Positions 5,921-7,042 of a DNA stretch of 7,042 bases are shown in pieces. The notes beneath the pieces were generated by a model, which saw only the letters and a list, made by a program, of their open reading frames with translations, did not search any database and was not told the origin of the DNA. The DNA lies in NCBI GenBank assembly GCA_035646775.1, contig DASROS010000140.1:1-7042 (forward strand), written 5' to 3'. Position 1 is the stretch's first letter, and every line of letters begins with the position of its first letter. This DNA is from JAAYBF01 sp035646775. GTDB lineage: Bacteria > Actinomycetota > Thermoleophilia > Solirubrobacterales > Thermoleophilaceae. The position numbers and the translations under genes are program-made.

Positions 5921-6223
5921 GTGCCCGAGGAAGACGCAGAGGACCGCCACTTCGACATCCACGCCGATCCGGAGGTCATGGCCGGCCACTACGCGAACTT
6001 CGCGAACGTGAGTCACTCCGACTACGAGTTCACCGTCACCTTCGCCCGCGTGGACCACGAGGTTGAGGAGGAGGCCGTCCCGGGCGTCGTGGTCTCCCGC
6101 CTCAACCTCTCCCCCCGCTTCATGCGCGAGCTGATCGACGCCATGGAGGACAACTTCTCCAAGTGGCAGACGCGCGAGGGGATCAAGAACCTCCCTGAGC
6201 TCGACAACGACGACCCGCGCTAG
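5921..6223 (+). CDS. DUF3467 family protein, function unknown
   Basis: This 100-residue, acidic, soluble protein has no signal peptide or membrane segment. The family shows in HYANFANVSHSDYEFTVTFARV (about 23-44) followed by VVVSRLNLSPRFMRELIDAMEDNFSKW (about 57-82): a beta-rich half carrying the NVSHSxYEF signature, then a helix. I recognise this as DUF3467, which has no established biochemical role that I know of. The start is taken as GTG 5921, because the frame upstream runs antisense through rlmH and the next in-frame ATG would remove the conserved N-terminal part. No ribosome site is visible and the GTG may be at or near the transcript 5' end. The C-terminal tail (ELDNDDPR) is acidic. 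It is transcribed divergently from rlmH and convergently with the M48 protease. Confidence 0.8.
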   Translation: MPEEDAEDRHFDIHADPEVMAGHYANFANVSHSDYEFTVTFARVDHEVEEEAVPGVVVSRLNLSPRFMRELIDAMEDNFSKWQTREGIKNLPELDNDDPR

Positions 6224-6239
6224 CTGACGGACTCGTCAG
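6224..6239. terminator. Weak bidirectional hairpin between convergent genes
   Basis: CTGACG (6224-6229) and CGTCAG (6234-6239) form a perfect 6-bp stem with loop GACT. It begins directly after the DUF3467 stop and overlaps the M48 stop codon. There is no T-run on either side, so intrinsic termination is uncertain. Confidence 0.3.
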
Positions 6240-7042
6240 TCGCGCCGGAGGGCCTCGCCGAAGCCGATCCGCTCCACGGTCGTGGGGTGGGTGCCGAACA
6301 GCGCCTGGTAGAGCGCCGGGGGGTCCGGGTCGCCGATGTTGCGGATCGCCAGGCTGCGCTCCAGCCGGATGAACGCCTCCGGATCGCGGGTGCGCTCCAG
6401 CGCGAACGAGTCGGCCCGCGCCTCCACCGGGCGCGACAGCGCGTTCCCCGCGCACGTCAGCCCTAAGCTCACCAGCGACAACGCCAGCGCCACGGCGGGC
6501 AGCGCGGCGGGCCCGGGCCGGCGCTCCACCCCGGCCCCGAGCCCGTGCCGCCCCGCCATCAGCTCGGCCAGCCGCTGCACGAGCAGCATCCCGGCGGGGG
6601 CCACGATCGCGATCCAGAGCAGGCCGCGCGGCAGGTCGTGGTTGTGCACGTGGCCCAGTTCGTGGGCCACCACCGAGCGCACCTGGTCGGGCGGGTAGTC
6701 CTCGATCAGGTTGTCGAACAGCACCACCCGCTTGGTGTGCCCGATCCCGCCCACGTAGGCGTTGATGGCGGTGGTGCGCCGGCTGGCGTCCACGCGGTAG
6801 ACCTCCCCCACGTCCACGCCCGAGCGATCGGCCAGGTTCAGGACCTCGGAGCGCAGTTCGCCGCGCGGCAGGGGCTCGAACTCATTGAAGAGGGGATCGA
6901 TCAGGATCGGCGACACATAGATCGCCAGTACGGCGAAGCCGGTGACCACCCCGGCCGCCGGGAGCCACCACCGGCGCGGAAAACGACGCAGGAGCGCGAT
7001 CCCCACCGCCCCGCCGAGGGCCCCCACCACGGCGCCTATGGC
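6236..7042 (-). CDS. M48 family zinc metalloprotease, Ste24/CAAX-protease-like (5' end outside window)
   Basis: The visible 268 residues are the C-terminal part of a membrane-embedded M48 peptidase; the frame stays open to the window edge, so the true start lies beyond 7042. The zinc motif HELGH is encoded at 6650-6664, and the third-ligand glutamate lies in VEARADSFAL (codon 6422-6424), as in the ExxxD signature of the family. NAYVGGIGHTKRVVLFDNLI just before the zinc motif and HPTTVERIGFG near the end are typical of the Ste24/CAAX prenyl protease branch. Hydrophobic segments occur near the visible N-terminus, directly after the zinc motif (RGLLWIAIVAPAGMLL) and before the third ligand. Full family members are about 400 residues, so roughly a third is missing. 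Bacterial members act in membrane protein quality control; a prenyl substrate is unlikely. HtpX is an alternative but is usually shorter. Confidence 0.9.
   Translation of the reverse strand, partial: AIGAVVGALGGAVGIALLRRFPRRWWLPAAGVVTGFAVLAIYVSPILIDPLFNEFEPLPRGELRSEVLNLADRSGVDVGEVYRVDASRRTTAINAYVGGIGHTKRVVLFDNLIEDYPPDQVRSVVAHELGHVHNHDLPRGLLWIAIVAPAGMLLVQRLAELMAGRHGLGAGVERRPGPAALPAVALALSLVSLGLTCAGNALSRPVEARADSFALERTRDPEAFIRLERSLAIRNIGDPDPPALYQALFGTHPTTVERIGFGEALRRD

Overview
This is a GC-rich bacterial chromosomal window with frequent GTG starts and 4-bp gene overlaps. The gene content (a CcmG/CcmH/CcdA cassette, a compact ArgRS, RlmH, a DUF3467 protein, an M48 protease and a secreted clan GH-A type hydrolase) best fits a high-GC actinobacterium, perhaps of the Thermoleophilia/Solirubrobacterales type. 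That assignment is inference; no single marker here settles it.

Left end (1-474): a non-coding scar of mobile DNA beside a tRNA gene. A 138-bp structured element is bounded by perfect 23-bp inverted repeats (1-23 and 116-138). It abuts a short remnant that reads like the C-terminus of a tyrosine recombinase (about 139-287). A perfect 11-bp tandem duplication follows (289-310). Then comes tRNA-Gly(CCC) on the minus strand (358-430), with its 3' end facing the recombinase remnant, as expected where an integrative element used the tRNA as its attachment site.

Plus-strand operon (475-2245): a membrane-anchored thioredoxin-like CcmG/ResA protein, a CcmH-like protein and a CcdA membrane protein, joined by two GTGA stop/start overlaps. 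Together they would carry reductant from the cytoplasm across the membrane to apocytochrome c thiols. The haem-ligation components (CcmF, or CcsA/ResB) are not in the window.

Minus-strand operon (5899 down to 2259): rlmH (23S rRNA pseudouridine methyltransferase), argS (arginyl-tRNA synthetase) and a secreted glycoside hydrolase-like protein, in that order. The spacers are 29 and 57 bases. The hydrolase converges on ccdA with 13 bases between stops. The ArgRS is full length, but the class I HIGH signature is replaced by TVAA, the most notable protein-level oddity here.

Right end (5900-7042): a 100-residue DUF3467 protein diverges from rlmH across only 20 bases, where an AT-rich patch could serve two divergent promoters. 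It converges on an M48 (Ste24-like) zinc metalloprotease whose N-terminus lies beyond the window. I see no CRISPR array, toxin-antitoxin pair, defence system or rRNA gene. The possible novelties are the inverted-repeat element and the altered ArgRS.
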